This document shows positions 41,365 to 50,795 of a DNA stretch of 64,000 nucleotides, in pieces (position 1 is the stretch's first letter; each line of letters starts with the position of its first letter). The stretch is from Pacificitalea manganoxidans (GTDB taxonomy: Bacteria; Pseudomonadota; Alphaproteobacteria; Rhodobacterales; Rhodobacteraceae). The position numbers and the translations under genes are program-made. Location: assembly GCF_002504165.1 (NCBI RefSeq), contig NZ_CP021404.1:1674001-1738000 (forward strand), read 5' to 3'. The notes below the pieces were generated by a model that was given only the letters and a program-made list of their open reading frames with translations, had not been told where the DNA came from and made no database searches.

Positions 41365-41949
41365 TCACCGGTGGGGCTGCCGATGGGGGTCATCCTCCGG
41401 CAGAGCCAGCCAAAGCGTTCCTTTGCGATAGCCGCCGCGCACCAGCCTGCCCTGCCGCGTTACCTCAGGATGCGCATCATGCCAGTCCCGAAACCGGTCG
41501 TTGCTGATGATCGGCACATTCAGATCCCGCGCGGCGCGTAAGATTACCTCATCCGCTGTCGTCCCGCGTGGCACGACCATCACCCGATCGCGCGGGATGC
41601 CAAGGCTCCGCGCCAAGGCCGTGTCGTTTTTATACTTACCTTCCAGCTTGTAGCCCGCGTTGGCGTCAAACACGATACTGGGCGCAATCCCACGCGCGCG
41701 CAACGTCCGCAGAACGTCCCGAACCGGGCGCAAATCCGGCTGACCATCCGTCCAATGCATGATGTTGGACCCGTCAAGGATGATCCGCTTGCCGGGGGGC
41801 GGTGGTCTGCGCAGGGCCCGCAGCAGCAGATAGGCAGCCGCCACCGCGCAAGGACCGGCCAGCAACAACAAGTCGCTCCAGCCCGGCACCCATAGGGCAA
41901 CCGCGACACCAGCCAGAGATAAGATCATAAGAACCACAGGACCGTGCAT
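41365..41949 (-). CDS. Membrane-anchored NYN/Zc3h12a-like ribonuclease domain protein
   Basis: The 194-residue product has two N-terminal hydrophobic helices (about residues 4-50) and a cytoplasmic NYN/PIN-like nuclease domain. The domain begins KRIILDGSNIMHW; acidic residues typical of the metal site follow in VFDANAGYKLEGKY and TADEVILRAA, with ISNDRFRDWHDAHPE. Zc3h12a-like NYN domains are RNases in eukaryotes; a bacterial membrane-tethered form suggests RNA decay at the membrane, which is inference. I used the ATG at 41949; a TTG at 41973 would add eight residues. Confidence 0.75.
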   Translation of the reverse strand: MHGPVVLMILSLAGVAVALWVPGWSDLLLLAGPCAVAAAYLLLRALRRPPPPGKRIILDGSNIMHWTDGQPDLRPVRDVLRTLRARGIAPSIVFDANAGYKLEGKYKNDTALARSLGIPRDRVMVVPRGTTADEVILRAARDLNVPIISNDRFRDWHDAHPEVTRQGRLVRGGYRKGTLWLALPEDDPHRQPHR

Positions 41950-42331
41950 GCCGAACGCTACGATGTCTGCCAAACGGTGCCAAGCTGCGCGACGATTGAA
42001 AAAAGCAATGTGGCAGTCCTAACTAATCGAAAAGAATGGTTCGATATTGCGACGTCCTATTTTCAATATAATAGCGGCGCGACCCATCGGGAATTTCTTT
42101 GGCTCCTGGATGACAATGATCCAACAGCGGAGAATCTACCGCAACGGCGAAAGCTGCAAAGCGCATGCGTTACGCGGCCCCGGCCCCTTCTGACAGGCCA
42201 TTTGCAAAATAGGCATTCAGCTGCTTAGTAGGGCGCATTGTGATGACTGCGTCAGCCAGACCTTCGGGCAGCCAGCCTCCCTAACTGACGTGGGGAGGGG
42301 CAAGTCTGTCATAGACTTCGATCGATCAGAT
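41950..42331. other. Lower-GC interval without a confident gene
   Basis: This stretch has visibly lower GC than its flanks. A 94-codon frame (41944-42228) has no ribosome site and overlaps the NYN gene start; its middle part (WFDIATSYFQYNSGATHREF) looks protein-like and could be a gene remnant. No tRNA or terminator was recognised. Confidence 0.4.
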
Positions 42332-42751
42332 ATGAAAGCGATATCTATGAGAACGTCTCTATGGATAGGCGTGGGCATTGTCGTATTGGGCGCGGCGGTG
42401 GCCTCCTGTTCCAGTAGCGAGCGCCTGCTTTGCCTGAACCCGACGGGGTATTGTGGCGGCAGCACCACGCCGGATCCGGACCGTATCGGGGGGCCGTCTT
42501 GGTTTCTTTGGAATTCCACTGCCGAGGAGCGATTGGCGTATTATCGTGAGGAATGCTTAACCAGAAGCCTGCCGATGCCGTCCAATGACGCTACGGCCTG
42601 CGCGCTAGAGCGTATCGAGTTTCAGGCCCGTACGCATTGCGTTCAGTATTATCTGCCGCCGAACACACCCAAGGATGCGGCGGAGCAAGCCCAGCGGCAA
42701 ATGTATTTCGAAAATTGTAAGCGGGATGTTCTGGAGCCGCACGGGCGGTGA
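42332..42751 (+). CDS. Predicted lipoprotein of unknown function
   Basis: The product (about 139 residues from the ATG at 42332, or 134 from 42347) starts with a hydrophobic signal and a lipobox-like VASC after LVVLGAA-type residues, suggesting lipid attachment. The mature part is rich in Cys (CLNPTGYCGG, EECLTRS, CALERIEF, THCVQYY, FENCKRDV), probably forming disulfides in the periplasm. Its codon use and GC are lower than those of metE. I do not recognise a family. Confidence 0.6.
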   Translation: MKAISMRTSLWIGVGIVVLGAAVASCSSSERLLCLNPTGYCGGSTTPDPDRIGGPSWFLWNSTAEERLAYYREECLTRSLPMPSNDATACALERIEFQARTHCVQYYLPPNTPKDAAEQAQRQMYFENCKRDVLEPHGR

Positions 42752-42787
42752 CGTTTTATGGTGCGGATCGACCTTAAGACAGTCTTG

Positions 42788-43753
42788 TCACTGCTCCTCC
42801 GGCGCGCCGGGCGGGGTTTCTGTGACCAGTTGCGATGTCGTTCGGATGCCCGAGACCTTTCGGTAGTCTCTTGGGGTCATGCCGGTTTCCTCCAGAAAAG
42901 CGCGATTGAAGTTCGACAGGTTCTTATAGCCGGATTCGAAGCAGACCTCGGTCACGGCACGGCCGGTTTCGGACAGAAGCGTCGAGGCCCGTGAAATGCG
43001 CAGTGTTCTTTGGTAGCTGGAAAATGTCTTCCCCGTCAGCATCTTGAAACTCCGCGAGAAGGCCGACGGGCTGGCACCGACCAGGTCTGCCACTTCGTTC
43101 ATCGAGATCGAGGGATTGACCTGCATGTGCTGCATGGCCTGATCGACCTTGGAATGACGCCCGGCGATGATCGGTGCGTAGCCTTTCGCAAAACCGGGGC
43201 TGGCGAGCAGGCGGCGGTCGGTGGCCTCGGCAAAGACGGTCAGCAATTCGATCAGCAATCCCAGACCATGTCCGGGCGAGGCGGTTTGAAGGGCAAGGAC
43301 GATGTCGCCCGCCTCCCTTGCATCCTGCCCGCCAAGTTCGATCCCGCGTTCCGCCAGAGGGGCGAGCGTCCGGATCAAACGCATCTCCGGCATGATATCG
43401 CAGATGCTCAGATACTGTTCGGCATCGAATTGCAGGACATAGTCGCGCCCGCGCTGGACGAGGTCGGGCGAGACCCAGTTATGCGGTAGGTTCGTCCCGC
43501 ACAGGGCAATATGCCCGGGCTCGAAACTGCCGATGTAGTCGCCGACATAGACGAAGCCCCGTGCCTCGGGGATGAAGTGGATCTCCCATTCAGGATGATA
43601 ATTCCATGTGCATAGAGGGTGGGGATAGTCATCGCGCCGTGTCAGGTAGGATCGGCCCGCCGGGAAGGCGATCATCTCGCGGGTGGCACGGTTCAGCTTG
43701 GGAGGCTGCGGCTCCTCCGCACTGTCGGGCGCAGTCAACTTCAATGCTTTCAT
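42788..43753 (-). CDS. AraC-family regulator with cupin sensor domain
   Basis: The 321-residue protein has an N-terminal cupin-like sensing domain (about residues 45-120, with HPEWEIHFIPEARGFVYVGD). The C-terminal AraC double helix-turn-helix covers about residues 215-315 (VADLVGASPSAFSRSFKMLT and FESGYKNLSNFNRAFLEETG). A TTG at 43759 is a weaker start than the ATG at 43753. It is divergent from the sugar/polyol transport operon and most likely controls it. Confidence 0.87.
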   Translation of the reverse strand: MKALKLTAPDSAEEPQPPKLNRATREMIAFPAGRSYLTRRDDYPHPLCTWNYHPEWEIHFIPEARGFVYVGDYIGSFEPGHIALCGTNLPHNWVSPDLVQRGRDYVLQFDAEQYLSICDIMPEMRLIRTLAPLAERGIELGGQDAREAGDIVLALQTASPGHGLGLLIELLTVFAEATDRRLLASPGFAKGYAPIIAGRHSKVDQAMQHMQVNPSISMNEVADLVGASPSAFSRSFKMLTGKTFSSYQRTLRISRASTLLSETGRAVTEVCFESGYKNLSNFNRAFLEETGMTPRDYRKVSGIRTTSQLVTETPPGAPEEQ

Positions 43754-43774
43754 AAGCAAAACCCGCTGATTTGG

Positions 43775-43786
43775 GACATTTATGTC
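43775..43786. promoter_or_regulatory. Palindrome in the divergent AraC/transport promoter
   Basis: GACAT-TT-ATGTC is a perfect 12-base palindrome 22 bases upstream of the AraC-type regulator start and 107 bases from the binding-protein gene. The surrounding gap is AT-rich, as for a promoter. AraC proteins more often bind direct repeats, so the assignment to that regulator is weak. Confidence 0.35.
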
Positions 43787-43892
43787 AATATAGTATCAGT
43801 TTTCAATCGTTCGCAAACTATTTTCGCTCTGCGTCTTCCGCCAAGGTTGAGGCGTTCGGGGACTTCTCGAGACCTCTGGGAGGAGATGAAAA

Positions 43893-45137
43893 ATGAAGTA
43901 TACGGCTCTGACCGCCAGCGTTCTGGCGGGACTTTTGGGGACTTCCGCGCTTGCTCAGGTGTGCGAAGACGACGTGATGGTTCTGGCTCAGCCGCGTGAC
44001 GGGCTGACGCTGCTGGAAGACTACTACGACGAGTTCGAGGAACTGTCGGGTGCCGGTTTCCAGATTGATTATCTCAACGAAAATGACCGGCGCGCGAAAT
44101 CGCAGGCGGATGCCTCCACGGTCGGCAGCTTCAACGTCTACTATGTGGACGAAGCGAACCTGCCGCTGTTCGCATCCTCGGAATGGATCGTTCCGCTGGA
44201 CGGGTATTACCCCGAAGAATACGACTACGACGATTTCGATGCAGGCATGCGCTCGGTCGCCAGCTATGATGGCAAGCAGTGGTTCGCCCCCATTCAGGGC
44301 GGCGGAGACCTGATGGTCTACCGCACCGATCTGCTGGAAGCCGCCGGGATCGAGCCGCCTCAGACATGGGACGAATTCAAGGCCGCCGTGGCGAAGCTGC
44401 ACGACCCCGACAATGGCGTCTACGGCATTGCCCTGCGCGGTCAGCGCGGCTCTGGCGCGAATGTGTGGCGTTGGTTGCCCCTCTTTGCGGCGCATGGCGG
44501 CGAATGGGTCGATGACAGCGGGGAATTTGCCTTCAATTCCGAAGCTGCGGTGAAGGCGACCGAAGAATATCTGGAGCTGTTCCAGTATTCGGCGCCCGGC
44601 ACTCAGACCGGCTCGTTCGACGAGTCCACCGGCGCGTTCCGCTCGGGCAAGGTGGCGCTGATCATCGAATCCGCTCCCTTGGGCGCCATGTCGAAAGACC
44701 CCTCGCAAAGCCAAGTGGTCGACACCGTCGCCTTTACGCCTCCGCCCACGCCGATCCCCGGTTCGGGCTATGCGCATGGCTTCGCCATTGCCAGCCGCGC
44801 CAATGAGACGGAAGAGCAAAAGGCCTGTGCCGGGCTGTTCGTGGCATGGGCCACGTCGAAGCAGCAGGAAGAACGCCGCCTTGCCGAAGGCCAGCCCGGC
44901 GAGCTGACCCGGACCAGCACCTATGAAAGCCCCGCCTATGTGGAAACCTTCGGTGAGAACCTGTCGGCGGCGATGGCCTCGACCGGGGACAGCACCGAAG
45001 TTCTGTTCTGGCAGGACCCCGACTGGCAAGAGCTGGGCAACGCTTGGGGCATCAAGCTTGAAGAGCTGATCATCGGGTCGCGCACCGACATCCAAGGTGC
45101 CCTTGATGAGCTGAGCGAACTGGCCAACGCCATGTAA
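43893..45137 (+). CDS. ABC sugar/polyol-binding protein (family 1)
   Basis: This 414-residue extracellular solute-binding protein has a signal peptide (MKYTALTASVLAGLLGTSALA) and a family-1 carbohydrate-binding fold (WFAPIQGGGDLMVYRTDLLE, PPQTWDEFKAAVAKLHDP, ANVWRWLPLFAAHGGEWVDD). GGGAGGAG lies before the ATG at 43893. It is the first gene of an operon with two permeases, a polyol-type dehydrogenase and an ATPase. A strong hairpin follows its stop. Confidence 0.9.
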   Translation: MKYTALTASVLAGLLGTSALAQVCEDDVMVLAQPRDGLTLLEDYYDEFEELSGAGFQIDYLNENDRRAKSQADASTVGSFNVYYVDEANLPLFASSEWIVPLDGYYPEEYDYDDFDAGMRSVASYDGKQWFAPIQGGGDLMVYRTDLLEAAGIEPPQTWDEFKAAVAKLHDPDNGVYGIALRGQRGSGANVWRWLPLFAAHGGEWVDDSGEFAFNSEAAVKATEEYLELFQYSAPGTQTGSFDESTGAFRSGKVALIIESAPLGAMSKDPSQSQVVDTVAFTPPPTPIPGSGYAHGFAIASRANETEEQKACAGLFVAWATSKQQEERRLAEGQPGELTRTSTYESPAYVETFGENLSAAMASTGDSTEVLFWQDPDWQELGNAWGIKLEELIIGSRTDIQGALDELSELANAM

Positions 45138-45144
45138 ACGGATT

Positions 45145-45172
45145 TGCGGGCGGGGCACCTGCTCCGCCCGCA
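45145..45172 (+). promoter_or_regulatory. Intercistronic hairpin after the binding-protein gene
   Basis: TGCGGGCGGGGC-ACCT-GCTCCGCCCGCA forms a 12-base-pair stem with one G-U pair. Hairpins at this position commonly protect the upstream binding-protein message and reduce read-through, giving excess binding protein over permeases. Confidence 0.6.
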
Positions 45173-45228
45173 GATGCGCCTTATAAGGCGACCCCGTCGC
45201 CGATTTCCCTACATATTCGGAGCAGACC

Positions 45229-46092
45229 ATGAAACTCGGGCGTTCACTTCCCGTGGTGTTTCTCGGTCCGGCATTGATCGTGCTGATCATTCTTGCCGCG
45301 GTACCCACACTCTACGCATTCAACATTTCCCTGCAGAACCGCACGCTGAGTGCCCCGGACGCCGACTATGTCTGGTTTGCGAACTACATTGCGCTCGTGG
45401 GTGATGCACGGTTCCTCAATGCTCTGTGGGTTTCGCTCAAGTGGGAGGTTCTGACCGTCTCCGCGACGATGGTTGTCGGCATCGGCCTCGCCATCGCCAT
45501 GTTCGAAGCCGCAACGCCGCGGTGGCGCAACGTATTGACCTTGCTGTTTATCATTCCGGTGCTTCTGCCGCGGGTCTGTGCCGCTTTCGTCTGGAAATTC
45601 TCGTTCCATCCGCTTTACGGCGCGGTGACTTGGCCCGTGCGGGCATTAACCGGCGAAACCCCCGATATCCTCGCCTCGCCGGTCGGCGCGATGCTTGCCG
45701 TCGCTTTCGTGGACGTGTGGCAGTGGGGCCCCGTCTTTGCCGTCATCATTCTGAAACTGATGGAAGCGCTGCCGCCCCAACCCTTGGAAGCCGCGCGGAT
45801 CGACCGCTGCAAGGGCTGGGAAATCCACACTTTCGTCACGCTGCCAATGCTGAAGCTCCCGTTGATTTCCCTCGTCTTGGTCAAGGCAATCGAGTCGCTG
45901 CGCTCGTTTGACCTTGTCTATGTGATGACCCGCGGTGGCCCCGGCATCGCGACCGAAACCCTCGACATGTACGCATATTCGCAAGGCTTCATCGAGGCGG
46001 GCAAGATCTCCTACGCGTCGGGTATGGCGGTCGTGATGCTGGTGCTGACGGTCGTGATGTTCACCATGATCTGGAAAAGGTTGAACCGATGA
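45229..46092 (+). CDS. ABC sugar permease (MalF/UgpA type)
   Basis: This 287-residue permease has six membrane helices and the coupling motif EAARIDRCKGWEIHTFVTLP (about residues 185-205), typical of carbohydrate ABC importers. It overlaps the next permease by 4 bases (ATGA). Confidence 0.9.
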   Translation: MKLGRSLPVVFLGPALIVLIILAAVPTLYAFNISLQNRTLSAPDADYVWFANYIALVGDARFLNALWVSLKWEVLTVSATMVVGIGLAIAMFEAATPRWRNVLTLLFIIPVLLPRVCAAFVWKFSFHPLYGAVTWPVRALTGETPDILASPVGAMLAVAFVDVWQWGPVFAVIILKLMEALPPQPLEAARIDRCKGWEIHTFVTLPMLKLPLISLVLVKAIESLRSFDLVYVMTRGGPGIATETLDMYAYSQGFIEAGKISYASGMAVVMLVLTVVMFTMIWKRLNR

Positions 46093-46904
46093 AACCTGTG
46101 ACTCTGGCTTTACGCGGTCTTCTTGTTCTGGCGGCGCTGATGGTGCTGATGCCGCTGGTTTGGACACTGCTCAACGCTTTCAAAACGAATGCAGATCTTC
46201 TGGTCAGCACGCCCAAGCTGATATTCTCCCCGGTCTGGGAAAACATGGATTACGTTCTGGGCCGCCGCTCCGTGTCACGCGCGCTGGTGAATTCGCTGGT
46301 CGTGTGCAGCTACGCGGTGCTGCTGGGCGCGGTGCTGGGCGTGCCTGCCGCCTATGTCATCGCGCGGATGAAGAACCGCGTCACGCAGGAGGCACAGTTC
46401 TTTGCGCTGTCGCTGCGGTTTCTGCCGCCCGTGGCAGTGGCCATCCCGATGATGGTGATCTGGCTCGGTCTGGACATGTACGACTCCCGCCCGGCGCTGA
46501 TCATCACTTACATGACCATCACCGTGTCGATCACGATCTGGCTGTCCGTGCCTGCTTTCGAGCGGGTCCCGATCGCCATCGAGGAGGCCGCGCGCGTCGA
46601 CCGTCTGGGGCCCTATGCCGTCTTCTTCCGCATCGCCCTGCCGGTGGCAAAATTGCAGATCCTGTCGGCCATCGCGTTCTCCTTCATTCTGGTCTGGAAC
46701 GAATTCCTCCTGGCGATGATGCTGACGACATCCCGCGCCAAGACGCTGCCAATCATCGCATCTGAGATGTCGCAACTGGGGATGAGTGTCCCTTGGGGCA
46801 TCCTGAATGCGGCCGTGGTGCTGCTGTCGCTTCCTCCGCTCATCCTTCTGGCGCTGGTCGGGACAGGTCTCAACACCGCTTTTTCCAAGAAATCCTCGGA
46901 GTAG
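46089..46904 (+). CDS. ABC sugar permease (MalG/UgpE type)
   Basis: This 271-residue permease is the second channel subunit, with six helices. Its coupling motif IEEAARVDRLGPYAVFFRIA is followed by LPVAKLQILSAIAFSFILVW. It is coupled to the first permease and lies 3 bases before the dehydrogenase gene. Confidence 0.9.
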   Translation: MKPVTLALRGLLVLAALMVLMPLVWTLLNAFKTNADLLVSTPKLIFSPVWENMDYVLGRRSVSRALVNSLVVCSYAVLLGAVLGVPAAYVIARMKNRVTQEAQFFALSLRFLPPVAVAIPMMVIWLGLDMYDSRPALIITYMTITVSITIWLSVPAFERVPIAIEEAARVDRLGPYAVFFRIALPVAKLQILSAIAFSFILVWNEFLLAMMLTTSRAKTLPIIASEMSQLGMSVPWGILNAAVVLLSLPPLILLALVGTGLNTAFSKKSSE

Positions 46905-46907
46905 CCA

Positions 46908-47960
46908 ATGAAAGCTCTTGTTCTCGAACGCCAAGGAGAGCTCTCCTTGCGGGATATCGACCTGCCCAGCGACATGGGCCCGACAGATGTCCGCATCAAG
47001 CTGCACACGGTCGGGGTCTGCGGATCGGACGTGCATTACTACACCCATGGCAAGATCGGCGATTTCGTCGTGAACGCGCCCATGGTGCTGGGGCACGAAG
47101 CGTCGGGCACCGTGATCGAGGTCGGCAAGGACGTCACGACCCTGAACGTGGGCGACCGCGTCTGCATGGAGCCGGGCGTGCCGGACCTGACCTCGCGCGC
47201 CTCGAAGCTTGGTATCTATAACGTCGACCCTGCGGTCACCTTCTGGGCCACACCGCCGGTTCATGGCGTGCTCTGTGCCGAATGCGTGCATCCTGCCGCA
47301 TTCACCTTCAAGTTGCCCGACACGGTGTCTTTTGCCGAGGCCGCGATGGTGGAGCCCTTTGCCGTGGGGATGCAGGCCGCGAAACGGGCGCATATCGCGC
47401 CGGGCGACACGGCGGTGGTTCTGGGCGCAGGCACCATCGGCATCATGACCGCCCTCGCTGCGCTGGCAGCAGGCTGTGCGCGTGTGCTGATCTCCGACCT
47501 TTCGGCGGAAAAGCTGGCCATCGCCGAAAGCTATGACGGCATCACCGGCATCAATATCCGCCAGACATCCGTCGTGGACGCCGTGGCCGAGGTCACCGCA
47601 GGCTGGGGCGCCGATGTGGTCTTTGAATGCTCCGGCGCTCAGGCCGCGATGAACGATCTGTTCCGCATCGTGCGTCCGGGCGGGGCGATTGTCTTTGTCG
47701 GGCTGCCGCCTGATCCCGTCGCCATCGACATCTCGGCGGCGACCGTGCGTGAATGTCGGATGGAAACGGTGTTCCGCTATGCAAACGTGTTCGACCGCGC
47801 GCTGGACCTCATTGCTGCGGGCAAGGTCGATCTGAAGCCGCTTTTGTCGGAAACCTATCCCTTTGACGCGTCAATTGAGGCTTTTGACCGCGCCGCCGAG
47901 GGGCGCCCCTCCGATGTGAAACTGCAGATCCGCGTCGATACCGAAAGCGAGGCCCCGTAA
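46908..47960 (+). CDS. Zinc-dependent polyol dehydrogenase (xylitol/sorbitol type)
   Basis: This 350-residue medium-chain dehydrogenase of the sorbitol/xylitol dehydrogenase group oxidises a sugar alcohol to a ketose with NAD. Visible are the catalytic zinc ligands in [11 protein letters not shown] and [29 protein letters not shown], and the nucleotide fold [11 protein letters not shown]. It lacks the usual four-cysteine structural zinc lobe, as sorbitol dehydrogenases often do. Embedded in the transport operon, it probably acts first on the imported polyol. The exact polyol is not readable. Confidence 0.88.
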   Translation: MKALVLERQGELSLRDIDLPSDMGPTDVRIKLHTVGVCGSDVHYYTHGKIGDFVVNAPMVLGHEASGTVIEVGKDVTTLNVGDRVCMEPGVPDLTSRASKLGIYNVDPAVTFWATPPVHGVLCAECVHPAAFTFKLPDTVSFAEAAMVEPFAVGMQAAKRAHIAPGDTAVVLGAGTIGIMTALAALAAGCARVLISDLSAEKLAIAESYDGITGINIRQTSVVDAVAEVTAGWGADVVFECSGAQAAMNDLFRIVRPGGAIVFVGLPPDPVAIDISAATVRECRMETVFRYANVFDRALDLIAAGKVDLKPLLSETYPFDASIEAFDRAAEGRPSDVKLQIRVDTESEAP

Positions 47961-49012
47961 TGGCGACCGTCGAATGCCGCAACATCCGCAAATGCTATGG
48001 CGAACTTGAAGTCATCCGTGATTTCAATCTGTCGATTGAGGACCATGAATTCTTGGTCTTCCTCGGGCCTTCGGGCTGCGGAAAATCCACGCTGCTGCGC
48101 ATGGTTGCCGGGCTAGAAGACATCACCGGTGGCGATCTTCTGATCGGGGGCGCGCGCATGAACGACCGCGATCCCGGGGATCGTGGAATTGCGATGGTGT
48201 TCCAGAATTACGCGCTCTATCCGCATATGACGGTGCGCCACAACATCACCTTCGGGCTTGAGCGCATGGGCGTCGATAAGGCCGAGGTCGAGCGCAGGCT
48301 GGCTCCGGTGGTCGAGACGCTCGGTCTTGCGATCTATCTTGACCGCAAGCCGGTCGAGTTGTCGGGCGGCCAGCAGCAGCGCGTCGCTATTGCCCGCGCG
48401 ATGATCAAGACCCCCGAGGTTTTCCTGTTCGACGAACCGCTGTCGAACCTCGACGCCAAGCTGCGCGGCCATCTGCGGGTCGAGATCGCCCGCCTGCACA
48501 AGGCGCTGAAATCGACCTCGATCTATGTGACCCACGATCAGCTGGAAGCCATGACGCTTGCCGACCGTATCGTGCTGATGAACCAAGGCCGGATCGAGCA
48601 GATGGGCACCCCCGAGGAGATTTATTCGCGCCCCGCGACGCTGTTTGCCGCAGGGTTCATCGGCACGCCGAACATGAACTTCATGCAGTTCGATGTCGAA
48701 AACGGCGCTCTGCGCGATGGTCTGATCCATCTGCCCGCCCCAGTAGGCGCGCCTGCGCAGGTCACGCTGGGTATACGCCCCGGCAGCGTCGAGGTGCTGC
48801 CACAGGAGGCAGAAGGCACCCTGCGCGCCACTGTCGAGCGCGATGAGTTTCATGGTGAAACGCGGCTCGTCGCCCTACAGTGCGGCACGCATTCCCTGAT
48901 GGCCTCCGTCCCGGCCCATATGCCGCTGCGCGAGGGGCAGGAGCTTTACATTCGTCTGCCCGAGGACAAGCTGCATTACTTCGACACACAGACGGGACAG
49001 CGGCTGGATTGA
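47960..49012 (+). CDS. ABC transporter ATP-binding protein (MalK/UgpC type)
   Basis: This 350-residue carbohydrate-importer ATPase has Walker A (LGPSGCGKSTLLRM), the signature LSGGQQQRVAIARAM, Walker B (VFLFDEPLSNLDAKLR), the H-loop (YVTHDQLEAMTLAD), and a C-terminal TOBE/MalK regulatory domain (about residues 240-350). The dehydrogenase stop and this ATG share one base. It closes the operon, completing a full importer with two permeases and a binding protein. Confidence 0.92.
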   Translation: MATVECRNIRKCYGELEVIRDFNLSIEDHEFLVFLGPSGCGKSTLLRMVAGLEDITGGDLLIGGARMNDRDPGDRGIAMVFQNYALYPHMTVRHNITFGLERMGVDKAEVERRLAPVVETLGLAIYLDRKPVELSGGQQQRVAIARAMIKTPEVFLFDEPLSNLDAKLRGHLRVEIARLHKALKSTSIYVTHDQLEAMTLADRIVLMNQGRIEQMGTPEEIYSRPATLFAAGFIGTPNMNFMQFDVENGALRDGLIHLPAPVGAPAQVTLGIRPGSVEVLPQEAEGTLRATVERDEFHGETRLVALQCGTHSLMASVPAHMPLREGQELYIRLPEDKLHYFDTQTGQRLD

Positions 49013-49188
49013 GCCGCCGTCCAACGCGCTGCCGGGTCCATCGCCAGCGGCATCTGCGTCTCGGTCCATGACATCGGCTGTCTTAGCCGCAGGGGGCGGT
49101 AACTGGCCCGAGTGGTTTGGTGCCGGGATCTGATCGAGGCTTCGCTTCGGGGGAGCTGTCCTGACAGCCGCGCCTGTGAGGTAACCAA

Positions 49189-50514
49189 TTAGCTGACGGG
49201 CCATCTGGGATGCAGGGCGTCAATCACGACGGGATGCGTGTGCCGTCTGCCGCCGCCATGGGCCCCCAGATGGGCATGGGTCAGGGGCAGGTCGTCGTGC
49301 ACATGCGGCGTGGGTGTGTCGGCTTGGCTGGTCCATAGCAGGGCCGACGCTGCCACTCCAAACGTCGCCAACACGGCAAGCCCGATGAGCGCGCCCTCCG
49401 CGCCGAGCCAAGTCATCAGCAGCCCCGCCAACGGATAGGTCAGCAACCAGCAGGCATGGCTCAGCGCGAATTGCGCGGCAAAGATTGCAGGCCGATCCTC
49501 CGCGTGGGCAGAGCGCCGCAGCAGCCTGCCCGACGGTGTAAGAACGGCGGCATAACCAAGACCCGCCAGCAGCCACGCCCCCAGAAGCAGCGGCCAAGAA
49601 AGTCCGATCAGTCGGATCGAAAGCGCCATGGCCAGAAGTGTCACGGTCAGCAGCACCGCGCCGCCCAGCATGACGGGCCGGTCGGGGAGCCGGTCGAGAA
49701 GGCGCGGCAGCAGCAGCGCGGCCAGCATCGACCCGGCCCCGAACGCCCCCATTGCCCACGCGAGTGCGGTTTCGTTCATGTCGAGCGTGCCTCGGACCAG
49801 CACCACCGTGTTTACCAGCACCATCGCGCCACCCGATGCCGCCGCGAGGTTCAACGCCAAGAGCCCGCGCAAACGCGGCGTGGCGAGGTAGATGCGGATG
49901 CCTCGGGTGGAGCGCGCGTAGACGCTCCGCGGCTCAGACGGGGCAGGGCGCGGCAGCAGAACCGACACCACGAGGAGGGCGGAAGCGACGAACCCGGCCA
50001 CGGTGCCGATGAACAGCATGTTGTAGCTGACCACGGCGAGCAGCAAACCGGCCAGCAGTGGGCTGACGATATTCTCCAGATCGTAGGCCAGACGCGACAG
50101 CGACAGCGCGCGGGTGTAGCGGTCCTCTTCGGGCAGCACGTCAGGGATCGTTGCCTGAAAGGTCGGGGTGAAGGCGGCTGAGGCGGATTGCAGCACGAAG
50201 ATCAGCACATAGATCTGCCAGATCTCGGTCACGAAGGGCAGCGCCAGCGCCACGCCTGCCCGAAGCAGATCCAGCGTGACCAGCAGCGCCCGGCGCGGCA
50301 GCCGTTCCGCAAAGGCACCGGCAATCGGCGCGATGCCGACATAGGCCACCATCTTGATCGTGAACACGGCGCCCAGCACCAGCCCCGCGCGCGCGCCCGC
50401 CAGATCATAGGCCAACAGCCCCAGCGCCACGGTCGCCAGACCGGTGCCCAGCAGCGCGACGACCTGTGCCGCCAACAGATGTCGATAGGTGCGGTCGCCG
50501 AGGATCGAGAGCAT
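49189..50514 (-). CDS. MFS exporter with a His-rich C-terminal tail (probable nickel/cobalt efflux)
   Basis: This 441-residue major facilitator has about twelve helices and the MFS loop GAFAERLPRRALLV. The cytoplasmic C-terminus is histidine-rich (HVHDDLPLTHAHLGAHGGGR then RHTHPVV), like NreB-type nickel exporters. It lies 9 bases after the stop of a CsoR/RcnR/InrS-type metal sensor on the same strand, so the two form a sensor-exporter pair. Metal specificity is inferred from the sensor residues and neighbours. Confidence 0.8.
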   Translation of the reverse strand: MLSILGDRTYRHLLAAQVVALLGTGLATVALGLLAYDLAGARAGLVLGAVFTIKMVAYVGIAPIAGAFAERLPRRALLVTLDLLRAGVALALPFVTEIWQIYVLIFVLQSASAAFTPTFQATIPDVLPEEDRYTRALSLSRLAYDLENIVSPLLAGLLLAVVSYNMLFIGTVAGFVASALLVVSVLLPRPAPSEPRSVYARSTRGIRIYLATPRLRGLLALNLAAASGGAMVLVNTVVLVRGTLDMNETALAWAMGAFGAGSMLAALLLPRLLDRLPDRPVMLGGAVLLTVTLLAMALSIRLIGLSWPLLLGAWLLAGLGYAAVLTPSGRLLRRSAHAEDRPAIFAAQFALSHACWLLTYPLAGLLMTWLGAEGALIGLAVLATFGVAASALLWTSQADTPTPHVHDDLPLTHAHLGAHGGGRRHTHPVVIDALHPRWPVS

Positions 50515-50523
50515 GAGACGTTC

Positions 50524-50784
50524 CTATAAATAGCGGCTGATCGCCCTGAGTTCCGCACGGTCGGTCTCGGAGCTATCGGCATCGAGGCAATGATCCATGT
50601 GATCGTGGATCAGGCTGCGTTTGGCGTTGGCCACCGCGCTCTCCACCGCCTGCAATTGTTGCGCAATGTCGAGACAGGGCCGGCCCGCCTCGATCATCGC
50701 GATAACCGCGCGCAGATGGCCCTCGGCACGTTTCAGCCGGGCAGAGATCTTAGGGTGACTTGCATGGACGTGATCGTTTGTCAT
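50524..50784 (-). CDS. CsoR/RcnR/InrS-family metal-sensing repressor
   Basis: This 86-residue all-helical repressor (DUF156 family) starts at 50784 (MTNDHVHASHPKISARLKRA). Counting residues, the metal fingerprint is His5, Cys37, His62 and Cys66. Spacings of 32, 25 and 4 equal those of the W-X-Y-Z sites in RcnR (H3-C35-H60-H64) and InrS (H21-C53-H78-C82). The H-C-H-C set matches nickel-sensing InrS rather than copper CsoR, which lacks the first His. A longer open frame to 50982 runs through the operator and is rejected. A C6/G6 palindrome sits 12 bases upstream. Confidence 0.88.
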   Translation of the reverse strand: MTNDHVHASHPKISARLKRAEGHLRAVIAMIEAGRPCLDIAQQLQAVESAVANAKRSLIHDHMDHCLDADSSETDRAELRAISRYL

Positions 50785-50795
50785 AGATATAGGAT

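Noticed and set aside
41944-42228. A 94-codon frame before the lipoprotein gene
   Set aside because: It overlaps the start of the NYN gene and lacks a ribosome site; kept only as a possible remnant.
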